This document shows, piece after piece, positions 50,522 to 58,596 of a stretch of 64,000 nt of DNA. Positions within the stretch are counted from its first letter, which is position 1. Every line of letters begins with the position of its first letter. Under the pieces are notes generated by a model that was not told the DNA's origin, did not search any database, and saw nothing but the letters and a program-made list of their open reading frames with translations. Both the position numbers and the translations under genes were made by a program. The DNA comes from Myxococcota bacterium (GTDB lineage Bacteria > Myxococcota_A > Bradymonadia > UBA7976 > UBA1532), in the NCBI GenBank assembly GCA_023150895.1, contig JAKLJY010000001.1, positions 1 through 64,000 of the forward strand. Reading direction: 5' to 3'.

Positions 50522-51669
50522 GCGCCGAACTGGGTGAGGATGCGGCGGGCGATCACGAGACGCTGGATCTCGCTCGTGCCCTCGCCGATCTGGGTCAGCT
50601 TGACGTCTCGCCACATCCGCTCGACGGGGTACTCGCGGGTGTACCCGTACCCGCCGTGAATCTGGATCGCGCGGTCGCAGGCGCGCATGGCGGCCTCGGA
50701 CGCGAAGAGCTTGGCCATGGCCGACTCGGTCGTCGACGACTGGCCCTTGTCCTGCGTCGCGGCGGCCTTCCAGACGAGCAGGCGCGCGGCCTCGAGTTCC
50801 GTGGCGCTGTCGGCGATCATCCACTGAATCGCCTGGAAATCCGCGATGCTGCCGCCGAACTGTTTGCGGTCCCGGGCGTAGCGGACGGCGGCCTCGTGCG
50901 CCGCACGGCCGAGGCCGAGCGCCAGGGCGCCGATGCTGATGCGGCCGCGGTCGAGAATCTTGAGTGTGTCGAGGAACCCGTGCCCCAACTCGCCGAGGCG
51001 CTGCGCGTCCGGGACGCGGACGTTGTCGAAGACGAGTTCGGCCGTGTCGGACGACCGCATGCCGAGTTTCTCGATGTGGCGCCCGACGGTGAAACCCGGG
51101 GTGCCGTGCTCGACGATGAAGGCGGTGACGCCCTTCTGCTTGCGCTCCGGCTCGGTGACAGCCAGCACCACGGCGACCTGCCCGACGCTCCCCTGCGTGA
51201 TGAACGTCTTGCTGCCCGTGATGAGCCAATCGTCGCCGTCACGCACGGCTCGGGTGCGCATGCCGGCCGCGTCGCTGCCACTCCCCGGCTCGGTGAGGCC
51301 CCAGGCGCCGAGTTTCTTGCCCGTGGCGAGATCGGGCAGGTAGCGCCGCTTCTGCTCGGCGGAGCCGGCGAGGTTGATGTGACCGGTACACAGGCCGTTG
51401 TGACTCGCCACCGTCAGCGCGAGAGAGCCGTCGCCGGCCGCGATCTCCTCGACGGCGAGCGCGTAGCTCAGGTAGTCCATGCCGGCGCCGCCGTGGGCCT
51501 CGTCGATGACGATCCCGAGAAGGCCGAGGGCGCCGAGCTTTGGGATGATCTCGACCGGGAAGCGCTCCTCCCGGTCCCACTTCGCAGCGTTCGGCACGAC
51601 CTCGGCCTGCACGAACTCCCGCACCATGCGGCGCAGCATCTGGTGGTTTTCGCTGAGCTGAAGATCCAT
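50518..51669 (-). CDS. short/branched-chain acyl-CoA dehydrogenase (third of the operon)
   Basis: This is a 383-residue FAD-dependent acyl-CoA dehydrogenase. Typical motifs are [62 protein letters not shown] and the catalytic Glu in [10 protein letters not shown]. The Glu at the end of the chain is the normal MCAD-type base. Isovaleryl-CoA dehydrogenases use another Glu and have Ala here, so this enzyme is probably not the leucine-pathway IVD. Substrate could be butyryl-, isobutyryl- or 2-methylbutyryl-CoA. The ATG at 51669 is preceded by AAAGGC; its stop overlaps the meaB start as TTGA. It follows the carboxylase by 19 bases. Confidence 0.92.
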   Translation of the reverse strand: MDLQLSENHQMLRRMVREFVQAEVVPNAAKWDREERFPVEIIPKLGALGLLGIVIDEAHGGAGMDYLSYALAVEEIAAGDGSLALTVASHNGLCTGHINLAGSAEQKRRYLPDLATGKKLGAWGLTEPGSGSDAAGMRTRAVRDGDDWLITGSKTFITQGSVGQVAVVLAVTEPERKQKGVTAFIVEHGTPGFTVGRHIEKLGMRSSDTAELVFDNVRVPDAQRLGELGHGFLDTLKILDRGRISIGALALGLGRAAHEAAVRYARDRKQFGGSIADFQAIQWMIADSATELEAARLLVWKAAATQDKGQSSTTESAMAKLFASEAAMRACDRAIQIHGGYGYTREYPVERMWRDVKLTQIGEGTSEIQRLVIARRILTQFGA

Positions 51670-51688
51670 GGGAGCGGCCTTTCGAACT

Positions 51689-53221
51689 TCAGACCGGCAC
51701 GACGCCGTGTTTGCGGCGGGCCGGGGGCGGGTAGTGTTCGGCGTAGTGGGCGAAGCGGAGCGCGAGCTGTGCCCGCAGGCTGTGGCCCGGCACGACGTCG
51801 TCGACGACGAGCTCGGAGGCGAGCTTGTACAGGTCGACGTCCTCGGCGTACTCATCCCGCAGCTTCTGGACGAAGGCCGGACGCTCCGCCTCGGGCAGGG
51901 CCTGAATCTTGTTGAAATACACGGCGTTGACTGCGGCTTCCGGACCCATCACTGCAATCATGGCCTGCGGCAGCGCGAGGCAACAATCGGGCTCGAACCC
52001 GGGCCCGCACATGGCGTAGAGGCCGGCCCCGTACGCCTTGCGCACGATGACGCTGATGCGCGGCACCGTCGCGTCGCTCACCGCGCTGATCATCTTCGCG
52101 CCGTGCCGGATGATGCCCTCGCGCTCGACCTTGCTGCCGATCATGAACCCGGGCACGTCGGCGAGGTAGAGCAGCGGGATGTTGAAGGCGTCGCACAGGT
52201 TGATGAACCGGGCGGCCTTGTCGGCACTGTCGACGAAGAGGACCCCGCCCTTCTGCTTGGGCTGGCTGGCGATGATGCCCACCGGGCGCCCCTCGATGCG
52301 GCCGAGTCCGGTGATGAGCTCTTTGGCGAAGCGCTTCTTCAGTTCGAGGAACGACCCCTGATCGACGAGGGCGTCGATGACCTGCTGCATGTCGAAGAGT
52401 TTGTTCTGCGCGACGGGCACGATTTCGTCGAGACCGGGGCCCGGCGCAGGTTCAGCCGCTTCGTGCACGGGCGGTGTCTGCGAACAGTTGTCCGGGAAGT
52501 ACCCCAGGTACTGCTTGCACCAGGCCAGCGCCTCGTCCTCGTTCTTGGCGAGGACGTCCCCGCAGCCGGAGACCTCGCAGTGCATGCGGGCCCCGCCCAT
52601 CTCCTCGAGCGACACCTTCTCGCCGATGACCATTTCGGCCATGCGCGGGCTGCCGAGGTACATGCTGGCGTTCTTGTCCACCATGACCACGACGTCGCAG
52701 AAGGCCGGGATGTATGCACCGCCTGCCGCTGACGGCCCGAAAAGCAAACAAATCTGCGGGATATCACCCGACAACTTCACCTGATTGTAGAAGATGCGTC
52801 CCGCGCCGCGGCGGCCCGGAAACATCTCGACCTGATCGGTGATGCGGGCGCCCGCCGAGTCGACGAGGTACAGGAGCGGACAGCGACGCTTGGCCGCCGT
52901 CTCCTGGATGCGCAGGATCTTCTCGACGGTATGCTTGCCCCACGAGCCGGCCTTGATGGTCGAGTCGTTGGCCATGATGGCCACCTGCCGGCCGTGAATG
53001 CGGCCGAGTCCGGTGACGACACCGTCGGCGGGCAGGTCACCGGCGCGCTGATTCGCCCACAGCCCGTCCTCGACGAACGAGCCGGCATCCACGAGGCGGG
53101 CGATGCGCTCGCGGCAGAAGAGCTTGCCCTGGGTGGCATTCTGCTCGTGGTACTTGGGGGCGCCGCCCTTCAGGACCTCGGCGCGCCACAGTTCGAGCTG
53201 CACGGCGTCGTGCTGAGCCAT
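51689..53221 (-). CDS. acyl-CoA carboxylase beta subunit (carboxyltransferase)
   Basis: This 510-residue enzyme moves a carboxyl group from biotin to an acyl-CoA. The two crotonase-like halves are visible. The first has [22 protein letters not shown], shortened here to its ends GVVTGLGRI and IMANDST, and the oxyanion loop [13 protein letters not shown]. The second has [13 protein letters not shown] and [18 protein letters not shown]. Candidate substrates are methylcrotonyl-CoA, propionyl-CoA or geranyl-CoA; the adjacent AUH-type hydratase and HMG-CoA lyase favour methylcrotonyl. The biotinylated alpha subunit is not in the window. The ATG sits one base after the stop of the hydratase gene (TGA-C-ATG order reversed: hydratase stop at 53223), showing coupling. 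Confidence 0.9.
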   Translation of the reverse strand: MAQHDAVQLELWRAEVLKGGAPKYHEQNATQGKLFCRERIARLVDAGSFVEDGLWANQRAGDLPADGVVTGLGRIHGRQVAIMANDSTIKAGSWGKHTVEKILRIQETAAKRRCPLLYLVDSAGARITDQVEMFPGRRGAGRIFYNQVKLSGDIPQICLLFGPSAAGGAYIPAFCDVVVMVDKNASMYLGSPRMAEMVIGEKVSLEEMGGARMHCEVSGCGDVLAKNEDEALAWCKQYLGYFPDNCSQTPPVHEAAEPAPGPGLDEIVPVAQNKLFDMQQVIDALVDQGSFLELKKRFAKELITGLGRIEGRPVGIIASQPKQKGGVLFVDSADKAARFINLCDAFNIPLLYLADVPGFMIGSKVEREGIIRHGAKMISAVSDATVPRISVIVRKAYGAGLYAMCGPGFEPDCCLALPQAMIAVMGPEAAVNAVYFNKIQALPEAERPAFVQKLRDEYAEDVDLYKLASELVVDDVVPGHSLRAQLALRFAHYAEHYPPPARRKHGVVPV

Positions 53222-53222
53222 G

Positions 53223-53996
53223 TCACTCTCCCTTGAACTGGGGGGCCCGCTTCTCGGCGAAGGCCCGCAGGCCCTCGAGGCGGTCCTGGGTGGGGATCGT
53301 CACCTCGTAACACTCGCGTTCGAGGGCCAGCCCCTCCTCGATGGGGAGGTCCCACCCGAGGTTCACGGCGCGCTTGGCCTGCTGGACGCTGATGGGCGCG
53401 GCCTCGCAGACCTCGTCGGCGAGCGCGTGGGCCGCCGCCTCGTGGTCTTCGTCCACGCGGTTCACCAGTCCGAGGTTGAGCGCCTCCTTGGCCGAGATGC
53501 GGCTGCCCGTGAGGATGAGCTCCTTGGCCCGGGCCATGCCGATCAGGCGCGGCAAGCGCTGCGTCCCGCCGGCGCCGGGCAGAATGCCCAAGCGGACCTC
53601 GGGCAGGCCGAGCACGGCGTCGCGCTGTGCGACCCGCATGTCGGCGCAAAGGGCCAACTCGAGCCCGCCGCCGAGGCAGGCGCCGTGAATCGCCGCGATC
53701 CAGACCTTCGGCGACGTCTCGATGGCCCGGAAGGACCGATTCAGGAGGGTCACGAACTCGCGGACCTCGTCGGGATTCAGGCCCTGACGCTCCTTGAGGT
53801 CCGCCCCGGCGCAGAACGCCTTCTCTCCGGCGCCGCAGAGGACGATGGCGCGCAGCGAGCGCACGGTGGCGGCGCGGGCAGCGGCCCCGAGGATTCCCTC
53901 GACGACGGCCCGACCGAGCGCGTTGCGGCGCTCGGGCATGTTCAATCGGACGACCCACTTCGGGCCGTGATCTTCGACCAGGACGGCGTTGTTCAC
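53223..53996 (-). CDS. enoyl-CoA hydratase, AUH/LiuC-like
   Basis: This is a 257-residue crotonase-fold enzyme. It has the oxyanion/CoA motif FCAGADLKER, which is shared with methylglutaconyl-CoA hydratase (AUH/LiuC), then GACLGGGLELALCADMRV and LPEVRLGILPGAGGTQRLPR with the catalytic Glu positions. With HMG-CoA lyase immediately upstream and the carboxylase immediately downstream, the leucine-pathway step 3-methylglutaconyl-CoA to HMG-CoA is the best guess, although a general enoyl-CoA hydratase is possible. The GTG at 53996 lies 4 bases after the lyase stop and follows AGGTG. It overlaps nothing else. Confidence 0.87.
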   Translation of the reverse strand: MNNAVLVEDHGPKWVVRLNMPERRNALGRAVVEGILGAAARAATVRSLRAIVLCGAGEKAFCAGADLKERQGLNPDEVREFVTLLNRSFRAIETSPKVWIAAIHGACLGGGLELALCADMRVAQRDAVLGLPEVRLGILPGAGGTQRLPRLIGMARAKELILTGSRISAKEALNLGLVNRVDEDHEAAAHALADEVCEAAPISVQQAKRAVNLGWDLPIEEGLALERECYEVTIPTQDRLEGLRAFAEKRAPQFKGE

Positions 53997-54000
53997 GAGT

Positions 54001-54960
54001 TCACCTGTCGGAAGCGGAGACGGGTTGGGAAGAGGGGGCGGGGCCGGTCGTGCACGTCGCCGCCAGGGCCTTGAGGGCGCGACCGGGCAACGGACGACCG
54101 AGCAGGGCCTCGGCGAGCATGCCCGCGGCGACGAGCCGGTCGAGATCGACGCCCGTCTCGAACCCCATGCCGTGCAGCATGTAGACGAGGTCCTCGGTGG
54201 CCAGATTGCCACTCGCGCCCGGCGCATACGGGCAGCCACCGAGGCCGCCCACACTGCTGTCGAAGGTCCGGATGCCCATCTCGAGGCCCACGAGGCAGTT
54301 GGCCAGGGCCGTCCCGCGGGTGTCGTGCATGTGCATCGCCAGCCGGTCGGCGGGGACGGTCGCCAGCAGCGCCTCCAGCAGTTCGCGCGTCTGCCGGGGA
54401 TGGCCGACGCCGATGGTATCGCCGAGGCTGACCTCATAGGCCCCGAGGTCGAGCAGGCGCTCGGTCGTCTCCAGGACGGCGGCGGGCGAGACCGGGCCCT
54501 CGTACGGGCAGCCCCAGACCACGCTGACATAGGCCCGGACGGCGACACCCTCGGCCCGACAGCGCTCGAAAACCGGCGCGAACGCCGCGAGGGCCTCCGC
54601 GCGCGTCTTGTTGATGTTGCGCTTGTTGTGGCTTTCGCTGGCCGACATGAAGACCGCGACTTCGCGAAGACCGTGCGCGAGGGCCCGTTCGAGGCCCTTT
54701 TCGTTCGGCACGAGGGCGGTGATGCGCGGGAGTCCGGGGCGGTCCCGCAGGGCCGCACACAGGTTCTCCGCATCGGCGAGCGGGGGAATCCAGCGCGGGT
54801 TGACGAAACTGGTGGCCTCGATGGCGGGCAGGCCAGCCGTGGCCAGCGCGTCGATCAGCGCGACCTTGTCCTCGGTGGGGACGAACGCCGGTTCGTTCTG
54901 GAGGCCGTCCCGGGGGCCGACCTCGTAGACGCGCACCCGGCCGGGCGTCCCCGCCGCCAT
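54001..54960 (-). CDS. hydroxymethylglutaryl-CoA lyase
   Basis: HMG-CoA lyase splits HMG-CoA into acetyl-CoA and acetoacetate, the end of leucine breakdown. The product is 319 residues with a TIM barrel. It starts near VYEVGPRDGLQNEP, the family's conserved metal/substrate Arg-Asp segment, and contains ATSFVNPRWIPPLAD, HMHDTRGTALAN (metal His pair) and the lyase signature GGCPYAPGASGNLATEDL with the catalytic Cys. The ATG at 54960 begins one base after the stop of the B12-binding gene (TGA-C-ATG), so it is translationally coupled. The hydratase gene follows after 4 bases. Confidence 0.93.
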   Translation of the reverse strand: MAAGTPGRVRVYEVGPRDGLQNEPAFVPTEDKVALIDALATAGLPAIEATSFVNPRWIPPLADAENLCAALRDRPGLPRITALVPNEKGLERALAHGLREVAVFMSASESHNKRNINKTRAEALAAFAPVFERCRAEGVAVRAYVSVVWGCPYEGPVSPAAVLETTERLLDLGAYEVSLGDTIGVGHPRQTRELLEALLATVPADRLAMHMHDTRGTALANCLVGLEMGIRTFDSSVGGLGGCPYAPGASGNLATEDLVYMLHGMGFETGVDLDRLVAAGMLAEALLGRPLPGRALKALAATCTTGPAPSSQPVSASDR

Positions 54961-54961
54961 G

Positions 54962-55366
54962 TCAGCTCCGCTCCGCCGCGCGGGCGCGCAGCCAGTCGAC
55001 GATGCCGGCAAGCGACGCGCCGGGGGTGAAGATCTCGGCCGCGCCTGCCGACTTGAGGCCGGCAATGTCGGCCTCGGGAATGATCCCGCCCCCGAAGAGG
55101 ACGACGTCGGCGGCGTCCCGTGCATCGAGCGCAGCGCGCACCGCGGGGAAAAGCGTGTTGTGCGCCCCCGACAGAATGGAAAGACCGACGAAGTCGACGT
55201 CCTCCTGGACGGCGGCCTCGGCGACCATCTCCGGGCTCTGGTGGAGACCGGTGTAGATGACCTCCATCCCGGCGTCGCGCAGCGCGCGCGCGATGACCTT
55301 GGCGCCGCGGTCGTGGCCGTCGAGGCCGGGTTTCGCGATCAGCACGCGGATGCGACGTTCAGACAT
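54962..55366 (-). CDS. stand-alone B12-binding domain of an acyl-CoA mutase
   Basis: This is a 134-residue cobalamin-binding protein. It carries the DxHxxG cobalamin motif in [15 protein letters not shown], then the GLSILSGAH loop and the GGGIIPEAD turn, exactly like the C-terminal domain of methylmalonyl-CoA mutase and the small subunit IcmB of isobutyryl-CoA mutase (about 136 residues). It must work with a catalytic subunit that is not in the window. The mutase chaperone MeaB lies at the far end of the same operon. Methylmalonyl- or isobutyryl-CoA mutase are both possible. The ATG at 55366 is 3 bases after the dehydrogenase stop. Confidence 0.92.
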   Translation of the reverse strand: MSERRIRVLIAKPGLDGHDRGAKVIARALRDAGMEVIYTGLHQSPEMVAEAAVQEDVDFVGLSILSGAHNTLFPAVRAALDARDAADVVLFGGGIIPEADIAGLKSAGAAEIFTPGASLAGIVDWLRARAAERS

Positions 55367-55369
55367 GAC

Positions 55370-56518
55370 CTACTGCCACTGCTTCAGGATCTCGCGGGCG
55401 ATGACGATGCGCTGCACCTCGCTCGTGCCCTCGTAGATCCGGGTGACGCGCACGTCGCGCAGATGCCGTTCCACCGGATACTCGCGTGTGTAGCCGTACC
55501 CGCCGTGAATCTGAACCGCCCGATGGCAGATTTCGTTGGCCGCCTCCGTGCAGAAGACCTTGGACATGGCGGCCTCGCGGCTATGGGGCTGGCCCTTCTC
55601 TTTGAGAGAGGCCGCCCGCAGGCACATGAGCCGACCGGCCTCGAGCTCCGTGGCGCTGTCGGCGAGCATCCACTGGACGGCCTGGGTCGACGCGATGGGC
55701 GCACCGAACTGACGTCGTTCGGTGGCGTATCGCGCGGCCGTGTTCAGTGCGGCCGTGGCAATGCCGAGGGCCTGGGCGCTGACGCCGATGCGCCCGCCGT
55801 CGAGGGCGGTCATCGCCACCCGGAAACCGATGCCTTCATCGCCGAGGCGGTTCTCGACCGGCACCCGGCAGTCCTCGAGGACAATCTGGGTCGTGTGCGA
55901 CGCGCGCAGACCGAGCTTGTCCTCGGGGCGAGTCGCGGTCAGGCCCGGTGTCCCCGCCTCGACGAGGAACGTGCTGATGCCCTTGCTGGAACGGCCCGGC
56001 TCGGTCCGCGCCATGATGAGGTAGAGGCCGGCGTGCCCACCGCTGGTGATCCACGCCTTCGTGCCGTTGAGAATGTAGTGATCACCATCGCGCGTCGCCG
56101 TCGTCGTCAACGCCGAGGCGTCGCTGCCGGCCCCCGGCTCGGAGAGGCAGAAGCTCGCCGCGGGCCACTCGCCGCCGCAGATGGAAGGCAGGTATCGGCG
56201 CTTCTGGGCCTCCGAGCCGAAACGGGCGATGGTCTCGGCCACCATGTTGGTGACCATGAGCGCGACCGTGGTGCCGGCACAGCCCTGTGCGAGCTCGCGC
56301 ACGGCGACCGCATAGGCGACGGCGCCGGCCTCGGCCCCGCCGAACTCGCCCGGGACGTTGATCCCCATCAGGCCGAGCCGCGCGAGGGCCCGCAGGGTCT
56401 GATCGGGGAATCGCTCCTCCGCGTCGTTGCGGGCCGCCTCGGGCGCGAGCAACTCGCGCGCGGCCCGACGAGCCGTGTCGCGCACCGCCTCTTGTACGTC
56501 CGTCAGCGCGAGGTCCAT
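55370..56518 (-). CDS. acyl-CoA dehydrogenase (second of the operon)
   Basis: This is a 382-residue FAD flavoprotein of the acyl-CoA dehydrogenase family. Motifs are [65 protein letters not shown] and the catalytic Glu in IYEGTSEVQR, so it uses the normal MCAD-type base. Substrate is unknown; short-chain straight or branched acyl-CoA is likely from the operon. Its ATG overlaps the stop of the upstream dehydrogenase gene (TGATG), giving tight coupling. It is 45-50 percent similar by eye to its upstream neighbour, so the two look like tandem paralogues that have diverged. Confidence 0.92.
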   Translation of the reverse strand: MDLALTDVQEAVRDTARRAARELLAPEAARNDAEERFPDQTLRALARLGLMGINVPGEFGGAEAGAVAYAVAVRELAQGCAGTTVALMVTNMVAETIARFGSEAQKRRYLPSICGGEWPAASFCLSEPGAGSDASALTTTATRDGDHYILNGTKAWITSGGHAGLYLIMARTEPGRSSKGISTFLVEAGTPGLTATRPEDKLGLRASHTTQIVLEDCRVPVENRLGDEGIGFRVAMTALDGGRIGVSAQALGIATAALNTAARYATERRQFGAPIASTQAVQWMLADSATELEAGRLMCLRAASLKEKGQPHSREAAMSKVFCTEAANEICHRAVQIHGGYGYTREYPVERHLRDVRVTRIYEGTSEVQRIVIAREILKQWQ

Positions 56519-57678
56519 CAGCCGGCGAGCTCCTTGAGGACGTTGAGCGCGATGACGAGTCGCTGGATCTCGCTCGTCCCTTCGTAGAGCTCCGTAATCT
56601 TGGCGTCCCGGAAATGGCGCTCCGCCGGGTAGTCCTTCAGGTAGCCGTAGCCGCCGTGGACCTGAATGCCCTGGGTGGCGATCCACATGGCCGCCTCGGA
56701 GGCGTAGAGCTTCGCCATGGCCGACTCTTTGGTGTGGCGGACCTTGCGGTCTTTCAACACGGCGGCCTGCAGGGTCAGGAGGCGAGCCGCCTCGAGCCGG
56801 GTCGCCATGTCGGCGAGCTTGAACTGAATGGCCTGCAGGTTCGCAATCGGGGCCCCGAACGCCTTGCGCTCGAGGGCGTAGCGGCCGGCGGCCTCGTACG
56901 CGGCCCGGGCGATGCCGAGGGCCTGCGCGGCGATGCCGATCCGGCCGCCGTCGAGCGTCGCCATCGCGATCTTGAAGCCGTCGCCCTCGTTGCCGAGACG
57001 GTTGTCGACGGGGATCAGGCAGTTCTCGTAGATGAGCTGGGAGGTGCTGCTCGCCTTGATGCCGAGCTTCTTCTCGTTGGGGCCGACCGTCAGGCCGGGC
57101 GCCGGCATCTCGCTGATGAAGGCGCTGATGCCCTTGTTGCCCTTGGCGCGATCCGTCGTCGCGAACAGAATGCAGAGGTCCGCGTTCGGGCCGTTGGTGA
57201 TGAAGTTCTTCGTGCCTTCGACGACGTAGTGACGGCCGTCCGCCGTCAGCGTCGCAGTGCACTGGGCGGCGCCGGCATCGCTGCCGTTGCCCGGTTCACT
57301 CAGCGCGAAGCATCCGAGCAGCTTGCCCGAGGCCATCGGCTTGAGGAATTTCTGCTTCTGCGCCTCGTTCCCGAACTTGAGAATGGGGTCGCAGGCCAGC
57401 GAGTTGTTGACCGACATGGCGACGCTCGTCCCGGCGCAGGCCAACGAGATCTCCTCCATCGCGAGCACGTAGGAGACCGTGTCGAAGCCGGCTCCGCCGT
57501 ACTCCGGCGGCACCGCGACGCCCATCAGGCCCAGCGTGCCCATCTTCTTGATGGCCTCGGTCGGGAACGTGCCGTTCTCGTCCCAGGTGTGCGCGTGGGG
57601 CGCAACCTCCTTCTGGGCGAACGCGCGCGCCATCTCGCGGACCATCAACTGCTCTTCGGTGAAATCGAAATCGACCAT
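56518..57678 (-). CDS. butyryl-CoA-type acyl-CoA dehydrogenase (first of the operon)
   Basis: This is a 386-residue acyl-CoA dehydrogenase. It starts MVDFDFTEEQLMVREMARAF, as butyryl-CoA dehydrogenases do, and has CFALSEPGNGSDAGAAQCT, YVVEGTKNFITNG, YALERKAFGAPIANLQAIQ, IQVHGGYGYLKDYPAER and the catalytic Glu in [10 protein letters not shown]. The SEPGNGSDAG motif is typical of short-chain enzymes. It is the first gene of the eight-gene catabolic operon. The ATG at 57678 follows AGGTGCAG. With thiolase, 3-hydroxyacyl-CoA dehydrogenase and crotonase 3-5 kb away, it could complete short-chain beta-oxidation. Confidence 0.92.
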   Translation of the reverse strand: MVDFDFTEEQLMVREMARAFAQKEVAPHAHTWDENGTFPTEAIKKMGTLGLMGVAVPPEYGGAGFDTVSYVLAMEEISLACAGTSVAMSVNNSLACDPILKFGNEAQKQKFLKPMASGKLLGCFALSEPGNGSDAGAAQCTATLTADGRHYVVEGTKNFITNGPNADLCILFATTDRAKGNKGISAFISEMPAPGLTVGPNEKKLGIKASSTSQLIYENCLIPVDNRLGNEGDGFKIAMATLDGGRIGIAAQALGIARAAYEAAGRYALERKAFGAPIANLQAIQFKLADMATRLEAARLLTLQAAVLKDRKVRHTKESAMAKLYASEAAMWIATQGIQVHGGYGYLKDYPAERHFRDAKITELYEGTSEIQRLVIALNVLKELAG

Positions 57679-57821
57679 TTGAGCTGCACCTGCGCCAGAC
57701 TAGAGTGACCGGCGTTGTAACGGGGCCGGGTGAGCGTGTCAACGCGGGGCGGGACTCCCCCGCCGCGTCACCGATGCCGAGGGGCGTGGATGTGAGTCGG
57801 ACTTGCCGTGCGTCAAGGAGG

Positions 57822-58418
57822 ATGCGGATCGGGGGCCCGGCGGTTCTCATCGCCCTGGCCGGATCGTCCGCGGCTCGGGCCGATACCCGCGAGCTCTCGG
57901 TGCGCTGCGGTCCGCGAGTCCTGCACACCACGGAGGCCGAATTCGGGGGCGAGGTCGCGGCGCTGAGCGCCGGGGCGCGATGTCTCCTCGGCGCCGGCCT
58001 CTCCCCCTCGCTCACGGTGACGGTCGGGTACGGCTTCGCCCGCAGCGGCGAGCTGCGCATCCCCGACGACGAGCCGGGCACGTCGTTCGTCTTTCGCCGG
58101 CACCGCCACGACCTCGGCGGCGGTCTCGCCTGGGCCCCGTCGGACGCGTTGACGCCCGTCGTCGCCCTGGAAGTCGGGGGCACCGCACGGACGACCGCGG
58201 ATCCGCAGCGGCGCCTCGTGACGCCGGCCGGAGAACGGAGGGTGCCGCCCTTCCCGGAGGCAACGACCACCTGGTCGCCGCGCGTCGGGCTCGAGGTCGC
58301 CCTGGAATGGCGCTACCTGGACCAAGCCTCGATCGGCGGCGGCCCCTTCGCTGACTGGGCCGACGGGCGCTTCGCGTTCGGCGCAGGCCTCTGGTTCGGC
58401 CTGTATCGCTACTATTAA
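57822..58418 (+). CDS. exported hypothetical, predicted beta-barrel
   Basis: This is a 198-residue secreted protein. A signal peptide (MRIGGPAVLIALAGSSAARA) is cut near residue 20. The mature chain consists of alternating strands rich in Gly, Arg and aromatics (LTVTVGYGFARSGELRIPDD, HDLGGGLAWAPSDALTPVVA, LEVALEWRYLDQASIGGG) and ends in GLWFGLYRYY, the kind of aromatic C-terminus typical of outer-membrane barrels. No known family. The ATG is supported by AAGGAGG, one of the best ribosome sites in the window. It is divergent from the catabolic operon and convergent with the esterase; a hairpin cluster follows. Confidence 0.68.
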   Translation: MRIGGPAVLIALAGSSAARADTRELSVRCGPRVLHTTEAEFGGEVAALSAGARCLLGAGLSPSLTVTVGYGFARSGELRIPDDEPGTSFVFRRHRHDLGGGLAWAPSDALTPVVALEVGGTARTTADPQRRLVTPAGERRVPPFPEATTTWSPRVGLEVALEWRYLDQASIGGGPFADWADGRFAFGAGLWFGLYRYY

Positions 58419-58423
58419 GAAAC

Positions 58424-58562
58424 GCAGTTCGGGCTCCTGCCCGAACTGCTCTCGCTGCGGGCGAGTGAATCGCCCTTCGCTCGCGGGTCCCGCCGAGACG
58501 GCAGGCCCCGGCCGGGGCTCCTGCCCCGGGTTTCATCCACCCGGGTGCCCCAAAGGGGCATG
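58424..58562. terminator. hairpin cluster between convergent genes
   Basis: GCAGTTCGGGC-TCCT-GCCCGAACTGC (58424-58449) is a perfect 11-base-arm hairpin. Further along are GCCCCGGCCGGGGC (from about 58507), GGGGC-TCCT-GCCCC with the same TCCT loop, and TGCCCC-AAA-GGGGCA (from about 58546). The cluster fills the 178-base gap between the plus-strand barrel gene and the minus-strand esterase and probably ends transcription from both sides. No T-run is seen. Confidence 0.6.
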
Positions 58563-58596
58563 GGCAACTACTGAACGGGCACGGTCGCCGACCGGC

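Noticed and set aside
50518-51669. Isovaleryl-CoA dehydrogenase (leucine pathway) as the name of this gene
   Set aside because: The C-terminal motif is [10 protein letters not shown] with Glu at the MCAD position; isovaleryl enzymes have Ala there and a Glu in another helix, which is Gly here.
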